Made by a program: the position numbers and the translations under genes. A model generated the notes under the pieces. The model saw only the letters and a list, made by a program, of their open reading frames with translations, had not been told where the DNA came from and did no database searches. Below, in pieces: positions 1-8,569 of a DNA stretch of 49,777 bases. Origin of the DNA: JAKSCF01 sp028279945 (GTDB taxonomy: Bacteria; Bacillota; Clostridia; Peptostreptococcales; JAAYPU01); NCBI GenBank assembly GCA_028279945.1, contig JANQMT010000123.1:1-49777 (forward strand). Direction: 5' to 3'. Positions within the stretch are counted from its first letter, which is position 1. Each line of letters opens with the position of its first letter.

Positions 1-19
1 CTTTGGACTTAGCCCAAAG
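1..19 (-). terminator. Probable terminator hairpin after the PGK-like gene
   Basis: CTTTGG and CCAAAG arms pair around a short loop, 20 bases past the stop codon of the PGK-like gene on the minus strand. Any T-run would lie beyond the window edge, so the assignment rests on the stem and its position only. Confidence 0.5.
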
Positions 20-38
20 TGTTTAAATATTATTATTA

Positions 39-1277
39 CTATTTATGCGCTGCTTTCTCCATAGCCTCAATCAGCGGCAATCTCTTCCCGGATAAATATC
101 GTACCATTGCGCCTCCAGCTGTACAAACATAGTCAATATTTTTAATATTAATGAATTTTTGTGCAGCACTTACAGTATCTCCACCACCTATTACAGAATA
201 TCCTTCAGCTTCTGAAATCGCTTCCCAAATTGCTTTTGTGCCGTTTTCAAAGAGCTTCTCTTCGTAAACACCTGGAGGGCCATTTACAAAGATAGTATTT
301 GCCTCCTGAATAATTGTTCTATATTTTTGTATGGTTTTTTCTCCGATATCCATAAACATTTCTTCCAGAGGTAAATGGTTTACATCAACTTCCTTTCTTT
401 CTCCATCCTTGGCATAAGCCAGATCTTCCGGAAATTGGATTTTATCAGGATAATCATTTAGATATTCTTGTGCATCCTTTACAAATACATCTAAGCCACG
501 ATCTTTTATAAATTTCTCTTTAGTATTTCCAAGTTTTATCCCTTGTGCCCAAAGCATAATTTCTCCTGTAATGCCACTGGTGATAATTTTATCTGCTGTT
601 TCATTTTCCAGTACCTGCTTCATCATGCCAAAAGCATCTGAAATTTTTGCACCCCCTAGAACAAATACACATGGTTTTTTAGGGTGTTTCATTACATTAT
701 CTAAGGCACTCACTTCTTGAACCATTAATTCACCTGCAGCTGCAGGCAATAATTCCTGAAAAGCAACCATAGAGGGTGCATTTCGATGTGCAGCTGCAAA
801 TGCATCATTGACATAAAAATCAAATAATGGTGCCAAAGTTCTTACTAGATAGGTATTTAACATTTCCTCTGCTTTAAGCTTCACGGCACTTTCAAAAGTC
901 GATATCTCTTCTGTAAGATATCTTAAGTTCCCCAGAAGAATCACTTCACCAATCTGAAGTTGCTTGACCGCTTGCTGTGCAGCAGGGCCGCAAACATCGT
1001 CTATATATTTTACTTCTCTTCCTAAATAGTCAGTAAGCTTTTCAGCATGCTCTTCTAAAGAAATAAGGTTTTGATAATCCAGTGTATCTCCTTGATGAGC
1101 AATAATCGCCAGTTTGGCGTTTTTACCTAGGATTTTTTGAATAGTTGGGATACTTTTCTTAATTCTGTTCTCATTTACAATCTTTTTTGTTGCCGGATTA
1201 ATAGGAGAATTTATGTCTACTCTTAACAAAACTGCTTTTCCATCGTAATTAAATTCATCGATGCTTTTTATTCTCAT
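39..1277 (-). CDS. Archaeal-type phosphoglycerate kinase homologue (possibly altered substrate)
   Basis: PGK-fold kinase of 412 residues; PGK transfers the acyl phosphate of 1,3-bisphosphoglycerate to ADP. The overall pattern (DINSP near 21-25, HQG at 61-63, LAPLFDFYVNDAFAAAHR near 148-165, VLGGAKISD, a late GGGDT) resembles archaeal PGKs more than the usual bacterial form. The start is ATG at 1277: its ATGA overlaps the TGA of the upstream dehydrogenase, and GGGAG sits 9 bases before it, while the ATG three codons upstream is too close. Substrate-patch residues D21, N23, R38, H61, R119 and R165 appear present, but the basic residue expected after HxG (Arg in bacteria, Lys or Arg in archaea, from memory) is Asp64. 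This loses a positive charge where 3-phosphoglycerate normally binds. It could still be a working glycolytic PGK; the operon suggests another acyl phosphate. Confidence 0.85.
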   Translation of the reverse strand: MRIKSIDEFNYDGKAVLLRVDINSPINPATKKIVNENRIKKSIPTIQKILGKNAKLAIIAHQGDTLDYQNLISLEEHAEKLTDYLGREVKYIDDVCGPAAQQAVKQLQIGEVILLGNLRYLTEEISTFESAVKLKAEEMLNTYLVRTLAPLFDFYVNDAFAAAHRNAPSMVAFQELLPAAAGELMVQEVSALDNVMKHPKKPCVFVLGGAKISDAFGMMKQVLENETADKIITSGITGEIMLWAQGIKLGNTKEKFIKDRGLDVFVKDAQEYLNDYPDKIQFPEDLAYAKDGERKEVDVNHLPLEEMFMDIGEKTIQKYRTIIQEANTIFVNGPPGVYEEKLFENGTKAIWEAISEAEGYSVIGGGDTVSAAQKFINIKNIDYVCTAGGAMVRYLSGKRLPLIEAMEKAAHK

Positions 1278-2299
1278 TTTTTCCATGCTCCCAAATCAAG
1301 GTACTTATTGGTTGCGTCTACCGCTTCAAGTCTGTCAGACTGCATGTTAAGAGCAGCTCTGATAGCATCCATGGTTTCAGGAATTGTTACAGATTCTTGA
1401 GGGATATGAATTCCAAACATAATATCTCTTCCCGATTTTACAACTGTATCTTCCCAAATAGCTATTTCATAAACGTCTCCTCGAGGTTTTCCTAAATCTC
1501 TAGCATACCTAAAGATTGAAGCATTCCCCAAAAATCCGTCTTTTAGACTTACGACTCTAATTCTGTCATGTCCTAAGAATGCTTCAAGGGTCTCTTCAGC
1601 GGAAATATCTTTTTTTGGTGTTGCTACTACAGTAATAAAATGTCCATGGGTAATAGGGGTATGAACTAAGATCCCTGTTGCATCAACGTGAGGCATAATC
1701 GTCATAAGGTCTACTGCTTGATGATTTGGCGCTTTATCTACCTGCAATGCATTTGTCAAGCCTCTGTGATAGTCTCCCGGATCAGCTACTCTTCTTACAA
1801 TTGTAATGGCTACTTTTTCTATACCTACAATTCTATCTAAGCAATCTACTGCTCTAATTAATCCAGTAGTATTGCATGAAGTTAATTTTAGATAATCAGC
1901 ATTCAACCCTTTTTCATAGTTTGCATAGCCATGGAAGAAAACATCCGCAATATCATTCTTTTCGCCGCCTTGAAATACGGCTTTTATGCCATGCGCTTCA
2001 TACAACTTTTTATTTTTAGCACCGACACCGCCAGTAGTTGCATCAAGAACTATGTCAACATTATTCAGAACATCTTCCATTAATCCTGATACAGGAATTC
2101 CTGCTGTTTCAAGATTGTCTTTTGCTTCAGGAAATGCTGCATATAATTTGTATGGCATACCTTTTTCTACTAATGCCCTCACACTTAACGTAGGTGCTGC
2201 ATCCACTACACCCACAAGCTCCATATCCCCTTGTAGTGCCACTCCATCCGCAAGTCTCTGCCCTATAACGCCGTAACCGACAACTAACACTTTAACCAT
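1274..2299 (-). CDS. Type II (archaeal-type) glyceraldehyde-3-phosphate dehydrogenase homologue
   Basis: Type II GAPDH family, 341 residues, the form typical of archaea; the family oxidises an aldehyde to an acyl phosphate using NAD(P) and phosphate. Seen: Rossmann GYGVIGQR (9-16), catalytic Cys142 in SCNTTGL, VRR (168-170), a FQGGEK loop near 109-114. Odd points, judged against remembered archaeal sequences: the KGPINAI stretch reads RGLTNAL (179-185), the HHGPD motif reads HQAVD (193-197), and the dinucleotide loop carries an Asp near 33 rather than Lys or Thr, which favours NAD over NADP. Start ATG at 2299 has AAGGAGG ahead of it. It lies 71 bases after the aminotransferase with no terminator between, and its stop overlaps the kinase start (ATGA), so dehydrogenase and kinase should be translationally coupled. 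Substrate remains open. Confidence 0.88.
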   Translation of the reverse strand: MVKVLVVGYGVIGQRLADGVALQGDMELVGVVDAAPTLSVRALVEKGMPYKLYAAFPEAKDNLETAGIPVSGLMEDVLNNVDIVLDATTGGVGAKNKKLYEAHGIKAVFQGGEKNDIADVFFHGYANYEKGLNADYLKLTSCNTTGLIRAVDCLDRIVGIEKVAITIVRRVADPGDYHRGLTNALQVDKAPNHQAVDLMTIMPHVDATGILVHTPITHGHFITVVATPKKDISAEETLEAFLGHDRIRVVSLKDGFLGNASIFRYARDLGKPRGDVYEIAIWEDTVVKSGRDIMFGIHIPQESVTIPETMDAIRAALNMQSDRLEAVDATNKYLDLGAWKK

Positions 2300-2370
2300 T
2301 ATTTTTTCCTCCTTATAATAGCTTTGGCCTTATGCCATATATCTTATTTCTTGCAGTTTACGTAATAAAT

Positions 2371-3729
2371 TCAAATAACATCAACATACTTATCAATTGC
2401 TGCTTCCATGATGTCAAAACCTGCATTTAATTGCTCGTCTGAAATCACAAGAGGCATTAACAATCTGATTGTATTACCCATGTATCCAGCACTTTTTAAG
2501 ATTAATCCATTTTGGACACAATCTTTTAGAATAAAATCTACAGCTTCTTTATCATGCTCTTTTGTTTCTAAATCTTTAACGAATTCGATGCCAATCATAG
2601 CCCCTAAACCTCGTATGTTTCCAATAATCCCGGATTTATCAGCCATTTTTCCAAGTCTGTCCATACATATTTTATTTATTTCTAATGCTCTTGCAGACAT
2701 ATTTTCTTCTTCCATTACATCTAATGCAGCCATAGCAGATGCAATTGCAACCGGGTTTCCTCCATAAGTACCACCAAGTTCTCCAACTGCACAACACTCC
2801 AGTATTTCTTCTCTTGCAGTAACTAAAGCAAGCGGAAGGCCGGCGGCAACAGATTTTGCAGTTGTTACAATATCTGCATAAACACCAATTTCTGCCCAAT
2901 AATCACAAGTAAGTGTTCTACCCGTTCTACACCATCCTGATTGAATTTCATCAGCAATTAATAAAATATTGTTTTCGTCACAAATTCTTCTTAATTCCTT
3001 TATGAATTCAATAGGAAATACGGTAAAGCCACCTTCCCCTTGAACAGGTTCTAAAATAAAACATGCAACGTCGTCTGGGTCTACATAAGTTTTTAACATC
3101 GTCTCTAATTTACCTACGTAGTATTGAACAGCTTCTTCTTCTGTAACTCCTTTTGGCAATCGATACATATCTGGAAATTCAGCTCTATAAATGCCATCCG
3201 TACTTCCCATAAATCCTTTTCCATAAGGCTTCACAGTTGCGTTCATAGCCATAGTGAAAATTGTTCTTCCATGGTAAGCATTTGTAAATGTGATAACACC
3301 TTTTTTTCCTGTGAATTTTCTTGCTATTTTCACCGCATTTTCAACTGCTTCTGCACCGGCATTACAGAAAAAAGTTCTTTTTTTGAAATCTCCCGGCACA
3401 ATTTTATTTATTCTTTCAGCCAAATCACCAAGCTCTTTGTAATGAATACAGTTTGCTTGTGGGTGCGCATATAAAGCCAATTGATCTTGCGCAGCTTTTA
3501 CGATTTTAGGATTTGAATATCCAACATTCATTACGCCGATACCTGCTACAAAATCTAAAAAAATATTGCCGTCAACATCTTGAATCATACAACCTTCTGC
3601 TCTTTCTATAGCGGCTGGTGTACCACATGCAACTGCAGTTGCAGTTTCTGCTAACCTTTTTTCTATTATTTTTTTTGATTTTGGTCCAGGTAATTCTGTA
3701 ATAACCTTAGGCAAACTTTCTTTTAACAT
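2371..3729 (-). CDS. gabT: Class III (GabT-like) omega-aminotransferase
   Basis: PLP-dependent class III aminotransferase, 452 residues, closest in pattern to 4-aminobutyrate aminotransferases. These move the terminal amino group of an omega-amino acid to 2-oxoglutarate, leaving a semialdehyde. Seen: CNAGAEAVENA (122-132) for PLP phosphate binding, YHGRT (152-156), EPVQGEGG (227-234), the DE pair at 260-261, and the PLP lysine K292 in TTAKSVAAGLPL. AGGAGG precedes the ATG. A sigma-54 promoter lies about 60 bases upstream and the gene opens the operon that continues into the GAPDH-like and PGK-like genes. Substrates such as 4-aminobutyrate, 5-aminovalerate, beta-alanine or ornithine-type amines cannot be told apart by eye. 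Confidence 0.85.
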   Translation of the reverse strand: MLKESLPKVITELPGPKSKKIIEKRLAETATAVACGTPAAIERAEGCMIQDVDGNIFLDFVAGIGVMNVGYSNPKIVKAAQDQLALYAHPQANCIHYKELGDLAERINKIVPGDFKKRTFFCNAGAEAVENAVKIARKFTGKKGVITFTNAYHGRTIFTMAMNATVKPYGKGFMGSTDGIYRAEFPDMYRLPKGVTEEEAVQYYVGKLETMLKTYVDPDDVACFILEPVQGEGGFTVFPIEFIKELRRICDENNILLIADEIQSGWCRTGRTLTCDYWAEIGVYADIVTTAKSVAAGLPLALVTAREEILECCAVGELGGTYGGNPVAIASAMAALDVMEEENMSARALEINKICMDRLGKMADKSGIIGNIRGLGAMIGIEFVKDLETKEHDKEAVDFILKDCVQNGLILKSAGYMGNTIRLLMPLVISDEQLNAGFDIMEAAIDKYVDVI

Positions 3730-3787
3730 TTCTTAACCTCCTAGTATTGATTCAAAATATTAAATATGGAATTTACAATTTATAAGA

Positions 3788-3803
3788 GCAACCTTTGTGC
3801 CAA
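3788..3803 (-). promoter_or_regulatory. Sigma-54 (-24/-12) promoter
   Basis: On the minus strand TTGGCAC, five bases AAAGG, then TTGC: an exact match to the TTGGCAC-N5-TTGC consensus. It lies 58 to 74 bases before the aminotransferase ATG and directly downstream of a gene for a sigma-54 activator. Confidence 0.92.
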
Positions 3804-3889
3804 AAAAAATAAGCCTTGAAACGACATTGATTTTTCAATGTTTTCAAAACTTACTATTTACAAATATAATTTTATCTTGCCCCTACGGT

Positions 3890-3905
3890 TATCCATAAAT
3901 GGATA
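3890..3905. promoter_or_regulatory. Proximal upstream activator palindrome
   Basis: TATCC-N6-GGATA inverted repeat centred about 100 bases upstream of the -24 element. The same half-sites recur in the distal copy, so it is a likely enhancer site for the adjacent activator. Confidence 0.75.
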
Positions 3906-3955
3906 CATCTATAAAAAAATTGTTGATTTCATTTATATTTATAGTGTTCCATGAC

Positions 3956-3971
3956 TATCCAAAAACGGATA
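3956..3971. promoter_or_regulatory. Distal upstream activator palindrome
   Basis: A second TATCC-N6-GGATA repeat, centred 66 bases from the proximal one, just past the stop codon of the activator gene. Identical half-sites and spacing with a different central six bases indicate selection on the half-sites, as expected for a dimeric DNA-binding regulator. Confidence 0.75.
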
Positions 3972-3975
3972 TAAG

Positions 3976-5664
3976 TTATTTATTTTTGGATACATTTCCA
4001 TCGTCTTTGTATCCTTTAATATATTTTTGTAGTTTTCTTACGGCACTCGATTGTCCTATCCCTAAAGCTTGTGACATTTTTACCGTTGACCCGTATTTTT
4101 CATATGCGACTTGTATAATTTGTTGTTCATAATCTTCTAGCATTTCTTTCAGGGTTTTCTTTTCATCGTATTCCGCAGCTAGATTTCTTATATGCTCTGG
4201 AAGATTTAACAGATCAATATTTTCTTCTGTAGTTGTAATAACAAGTCTTTCAATAATATTCTCCAGCTCTCTAACATTTCCAGACCAACCATGATCAATA
4301 AGTTTATTAATAACTCGTTGAGTAATGCTTTTATCTTTCTTATATTTTTTATTGCTTTTTCCCAGAAAATACATAATCAAAGGAAGTATATCTTCTTTTC
4401 TTTCTCTTAGAGGTGGAATATGTATAGGAAGAACATTTAATCGATAATATAAATCCTCTCGAAATTCTCCTTTATCCACAAGCTTCTTTAGGTCTTTATT
4501 AGTGGCTGCAATGAGTCTAAAATCAACATTTATATATTCACTGCCTCCCACCTTTATAATTTTCTTTTCTTGAATAACTTGCAGCAGTTTTTTTTGCATA
4601 TTCAAAGAAAGCTCTCCTATTTCATCTAAAAAAAGCGTTCCTTTATGGGCTAAGTATATCTTTCCACTTTTACCTTGCTTATCCGCCCCTGTAAAGGCGC
4701 CTCTTTCATAACCAAAAAGTTCTGATTCCAAAAGATTTTCAGGAATAGCGCCACAATTGATTTCTACAAACCGACCTTCCGATCTATTACTTTTTTTATG
4801 CAGCAGCTTTCCAATCAGATTTTTTCCTACACCTGTTTCACCTGTAATCAGAACATTTGCATCAACATCTGCAATATTTATAATCATTTTAAAAATGCTT
4901 TCCATAGAAGCGCTTTTTGCTATTATACCTGATATTTCAATTTCTTTTAATTTAAGTTCATTGATCTCCGAATAGTATTGATGCATCAATTGCTTTAACT
5001 TTTCATACTTATCTTGTATTGAAGTTAAATCCGCTATATCTATAGAATTAAAACTAACTATATATTTTATTTCATTAATCTTTTCATCAAAAATTGGCAC
5101 TCCGGTAGTTAAAATATTTTTTCCTAATTTATTTTTCTGCATTACTGTTGCTTTTCTTTTTTCTTTTAGTACTATGGCTGTAACAGATGGTGAGAAAACA
5201 CCCCTTCTTTCTAACTCATATATTGATTTTCCTATGACTTCATTTTTGGTAATATCATAGTGCTTTTCATATGAATCACTGACTTTAAGTATTATTCCTT
5301 TTCCATCTGTTATCGTAACATCATTTTCGTTATCCATAACCTTCAAAAATAATTCAATCTGTTTCTCAAAATTCTTCTCAGATAAACCAATAACTTTTTC
5401 TAGTGAATCACAATTTTGAACAATCAAAGTAATGACATTTTGAGTATTGATCTGAGTAACACATAATTCTTTGTCTCCTAATTGTATCAAAGAATTCGAT
5501 ATTTTTTCATCTGTTTCGAAAACATAATTTTCAAATATTTCTTCTATACTTTTTCCATAAGACTTTTCATCAACTAATTCTGCTAACCCAGGATCAGCAT
5601 ACTGGATAACACCTTTATGGTTTAATTGAATAATTCCTCTAATGTTATTCTCTGAAAACCTCAT
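3976..5664 (-). CDS. PAS-domain sigma-54-dependent transcriptional activator
   Basis: Enhancer-binding activator of 562 residues. Order: two PAS-like sensory regions (about 1-85 and 105-215), linker helix, AAA+ domain (about 245-480), C-terminal Fis-type helix-turn-helix (about 530-553). Seen: Walker A GETGVGKN (275-282), GAFTGA loop (322-327) that contacts sigma-54, Walker B GTLFLDE (342-348), R-finger region FREDLYYRLNVLPI (401-414). There is no receiver domain, so it should sense a ligand or redox state through PAS rather than a kinase. It lies directly upstream of a perfect sigma-54 promoter and two matching palindromes, so the aminotransferase operon is its obvious target. It follows the lipoate ligase gene after 172 bases. 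Confidence 0.95.
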   Translation of the reverse strand: MRFSENNIRGIIQLNHKGVIQYADPGLAELVDEKSYGKSIEEIFENYVFETDEKISNSLIQLGDKELCVTQINTQNVITLIVQNCDSLEKVIGLSEKNFEKQIELFLKVMDNENDVTITDGKGIILKVSDSYEKHYDITKNEVIGKSIYELERRGVFSPSVTAIVLKEKRKATVMQKNKLGKNILTTGVPIFDEKINEIKYIVSFNSIDIADLTSIQDKYEKLKQLMHQYYSEINELKLKEIEISGIIAKSASMESIFKMIINIADVDANVLITGETGVGKNLIGKLLHKKSNRSEGRFVEINCGAIPENLLESELFGYERGAFTGADKQGKSGKIYLAHKGTLFLDEIGELSLNMQKKLLQVIQEKKIIKVGGSEYINVDFRLIAATNKDLKKLVDKGEFREDLYYRLNVLPIHIPPLRERKEDILPLIMYFLGKSNKKYKKDKSITQRVINKLIDHGWSGNVRELENIIERLVITTTEENIDLLNLPEHIRNLAAEYDEKKTLKEMLEDYEQQIIQVAYEKYGSTVKMSQALGIGQSSAVRKLQKYIKGYKDDGNVSKNK

Positions 5665-5836
5665 ATTCGCCTCCGTATAGAATCTATATTGAATGATTTC
5701 CTCTTATTATGAATTATATTGCTTTACAAATAATTATTCAAGTTCAGGTGTTGATAATAATTGTAGCCGTTATTTTAACTCATTTAAGTTTCTTCATCAA
5801 AGTGAACATTTTATAGGATTATTATTCTTTATGTCA

Positions 5837-6832
5837 TTATAAATTCTGTTTACATAACCAATTCGTAATATCTTTAAATTCTGTTATGTCTATTTCATTT
5901 AAAGCTTCTATTAACATCTCACTCTTTAAAGGTTGATTCAATATTTTTTCTACTACCAACTGGGATAATTGGGTATTAAGGGCATCGGTATAAACGGAGG
6001 CTTCTTTTATAATGCCGTCTTTAACCAATAAGTTGAGTTCAAATCCACCCCATTTAAATCGATTTTCTAAGGAGATGTTAAACTCAGGAGAAGAGCCAAA
6101 ATTCCAATCCCAGCTTTGATATTTATCGACAAAAGTCTTAGCTGAGTCAATAAAAACATCATCTATAATTTGAATTTCTCCTTTATAATACTGGTTAAAG
6201 AAGGCTTTAATTAATGCCTGTTTTGCTCTTTCTACAGTAATGGTATCATCTATTTCTATTAAATTTTTTACTCTTGATTTAACAGAATCAATGCCTTTGG
6301 ATTGAAGTTTTAGCTTTGAAACCAAAAGGTAATGACTCAATTTATTCATATTGGCATTGATTAAAAGTGTGCCGTGATGACATAACTTGTTGTCCTCTTC
6401 GTAATAGGCATTTCCCGATATTTTCATGTCGTCTGCTAAAATATCATTTTTGCCTGAAAACACAGCGTCAATTCCCATTGCACTCAATGCATCTATTATG
6501 ATATTTATATTTTCGTCAATACTATTCTCTCTTTTTTTTGACAAGATGGTATAGTTCAAATTGCCTAAATCGTGATAAACCGCTCCACCACCGGATAATC
6601 TTCTGACCAGAGTACCCCCGTCAGCTTCGAGTTTATTATAGTCACATTCTTTCCAAGGGTTTTGATTCCTGCCTATTACCACCGTATTATCATTCTGCCA
6701 TAGAAATAAAATAGTTTCATCAGCTTTCAAAGCATGTAGAAGATATTCTTCAACCGCAAGATTTATGGAAGGATCCGTCGTATTAGATATCAGAACTTTG
6801 GGTTTTAGTCTATGCAAAATGAATCGCTCCAT
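5837..6832 (-). CDS. lplA: Lipoate-protein ligase A family enzyme
   Basis: Attaches lipoate, through lipoyl-AMP, to lysines of lipoyl domains. About 331 residues from the first ATG. Seen: NLAVEEYLL, the WQNDNTVVIGRNQNPW segment, RRLSGGGAVYHDLGNLNYTI lipoate-binding loop, then a C-terminal accessory domain, so it is the full two-domain type. The first ATG has its AAAGG directly against it; a TTG 15 bases further in (near 6817) has GGATGGAG at better spacing, so the true start may be that TTG. It overlaps the 3' end of the lipoyl-domain dihydrolipoyl dehydrogenase gene, which carries its likely protein substrate. Confidence 0.9.
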   Translation of the reverse strand: MERFILHRLKPKVLISNTTDPSINLAVEEYLLHALKADETILFLWQNDNTVVIGRNQNPWKECDYNKLEADGGTLVRRLSGGGAVYHDLGNLNYTILSKKRENSIDENINIIIDALSAMGIDAVFSGKNDILADDMKISGNAYYEEDNKLCHHGTLLINANMNKLSHYLLVSKLKLQSKGIDSVKSRVKNLIEIDDTITVERAKQALIKAFFNQYYKGEIQIIDDVFIDSAKTFVDKYQSWDWNFGSSPEFNISLENRFKWGGFELNLLVKDGIIKEASVYTDALNTQLSQLVVEKILNQPLKSEMLIEALNEIDITEFKDITNWLCKQNL

Positions 6833-8519
6833 CCTTTAGGCTAAGTAATGCCTCGTGAATCGATTCCGCAGTTGTAGGATGCGCAAACACGGTATGACTG
6901 AGCTTGTCAAAAGTGACTTGATTTTCAATTAAGAAAGTAAAGGTTGCAATCATATCTGTAGCATTAGGACCCACTACTGCTGCTCCCAATATAACGTCCG
7001 ACTCACTGTCAGCAATCACTTTGACAAATCCTTCAGGGCTTCCTAAAGTCAGGGCTTTACCGTTTGCCGCAAATGGGAATTTTCCAATCTTAATATTCAA
7101 ATTTTTCTCACTTGCTTCTTTTTCGCTGATACCAACTGTCCCAATCTCAGGGCTGACAAACACAGCACTGGGTATTGCCTCATATTTCATTTCTATATTT
7201 TGTCCCAATATATTTTCAACTGCAACAATGCCTTGATGTGAAGCCACATGCGCCAATTGAATGATATTGGTAACATCTCCAATGGCATAAAACTTATTAT
7301 TGGTGGTTCTCATTTGGTTATTGACCTTAATGCCGTTTTTTCTCTCATTCAATTCAATATTCAGTGCTTCTAACTCTACAGAATCCAAATTAGCACGTCG
7401 GCCTACCGACATTAATACATAATCGCCTATGGTATATTGACGTTTTTCATCTTTTTCAAACTCAGTAATCAGCTTTCCGCTGTCTGTTTCCAAAATACTG
7501 CCGGCCTTAGCAGAGCAGAAGTATTTAATATTTCGTTGATCACATTCTAATTGAATGACTTCAATAATATCATCATCTAAAGTACAAAGTGTCGTATCCA
7601 TATATTCAATAACGGTTACTTGACTACCCAATGCATTAAAAATAAAGGCAAATTCCATCCCGATAATACCACCGCCAATAATGGTCAGTGATTCAGGGAT
7701 TTCTTTTAATTCCAGGATGTCTTTATTGGTTAACACTTTTTCCAGATCAGCGCCCGGGATATTCAGCTTTACGGCAGTAGATCCAACCGCTAGAATAATG
7801 TTCTTTGCTTGTATCGTTGCATCTACTTTTTTATTCTTTACTACAATCGCTTCACCTTCAAGCCTTGCTTCTCCATTAATATACTTAATATTCCATGACT
7901 CTAATAGATATTGGATACCGCCTACTAAAGTAGAGACTACTTCATCTTTTCGATCCACGATTTTAGCCATATCAGCTTTTGGCTCATCAACCAATATTCC
8001 GAATTGTTCTGCGTGTTTTATTTCATCTAATAAGTGCGCACTTTTAACAAAGCTTTTAGTCGGTATACAGCCGTAATTCAGACAAGTCCCTCCCAGTCGA
8101 TCTTTTTCAATTAAAGTAACCTTTGCCCCTAGTTGAGCAGCTCGAATAGCCGCAACATAACCTCCGGGCCCTCCTCCGATAATTGCAATATCACATTGGA
8201 CATCTTCTTTTTTGGGCTTTGCAATACCAAATGAATAGGAAGATTTCTTTTCTGTTTTGGCATTTTCTGCGTTTACACTGGATTTTTCTCCATGGATCTG
8301 AAAAATAGCATCGCCTATTTTTACTTCTTCTCCTTCTTTTATCAATACTTTAAGAATGGTCCCATCGTATTCCGACTTTACCTTTACATTTCCTTTACCG
8401 GATTCTGCATTAAAAAGAATATCTCCGGCTTTAATTCTTTGATTTTCACTCACAAGAATCTTACCAACTGTAGCTGACTTATCATGTCCGGAAAGCTTCT
8501 TTAAATTTATCTCAATCAT
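6810..8519 (-). CDS. lpdA: Dihydrolipoyl dehydrogenase with N-terminal lipoyl domain
   Basis: E3 flavoprotein that reoxidises dihydrolipoyl groups with NAD. It has 569 residues, about 100 longer than plain E3. Residues 1-78 are a biotinyl/lipoyl domain with the predicted lipoylated K42 in ESGKG; 79-105 is a linker; 108 onward is E3 with GGGPGG (115-120), the redox pair C146/C151 in GGTCLNYGC, a second NAD Rossmann (IIGGGIIG), and the C-terminal His-Glu in FAHPTTAESIHEA. Start ATG follows AAAGGAG. It overlaps lplA by 23 bases. No E1, E2 or glycine cleavage gene is adjacent, so the partner complex is elsewhere. A fold-back repeat occupies its 5' region. Confidence 0.94.
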   Translation of the reverse strand: MIEINLKKLSGHDKSATVGKILVSENQRIKAGDILFNAESGKGNVKVKSEYDGTILKVLIKEGEEVKIGDAIFQIHGEKSSVNAENAKTEKKSSYSFGIAKPKKEDVQCDIAIIGGGPGGYVAAIRAAQLGAKVTLIEKDRLGGTCLNYGCIPTKSFVKSAHLLDEIKHAEQFGILVDEPKADMAKIVDRKDEVVSTLVGGIQYLLESWNIKYINGEARLEGEAIVVKNKKVDATIQAKNIILAVGSTAVKLNIPGADLEKVLTNKDILELKEIPESLTIIGGGIIGMEFAFIFNALGSQVTVIEYMDTTLCTLDDDIIEVIQLECDQRNIKYFCSAKAGSILETDSGKLITEFEKDEKRQYTIGDYVLMSVGRRANLDSVELEALNIELNERKNGIKVNNQMRTTNNKFYAIGDVTNIIQLAHVASHQGIVAVENILGQNIEMKYEAIPSAVFVSPEIGTVGISEKEASEKNLNIKIGKFPFAANGKALTLGSPEGFVKVIADSESDVILGAAVVGPNATDMIATFTFLIENQVTFDKLSHTVFAHPTTAESIHEALLSLKDGAIHFA

Positions 8520-8569
8520 ATTTGTTCTCCTTTAGCCTATTTTTATAAAAGAGGGGTATTAACACCACA

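Noticed and set aside
2672..2899. Short Cys/Arg-rich minus-strand frame inside the aminotransferase gene
   Set aside because: An out-of-frame read of a conserved coding region without an RBS.
3899..4132. Plus-strand frame starting at the activator palindromes
   Set aside because: Overlaps the activator's conserved HTH coding region in antisense and lacks an RBS; the palindromes are better read as binding sites.
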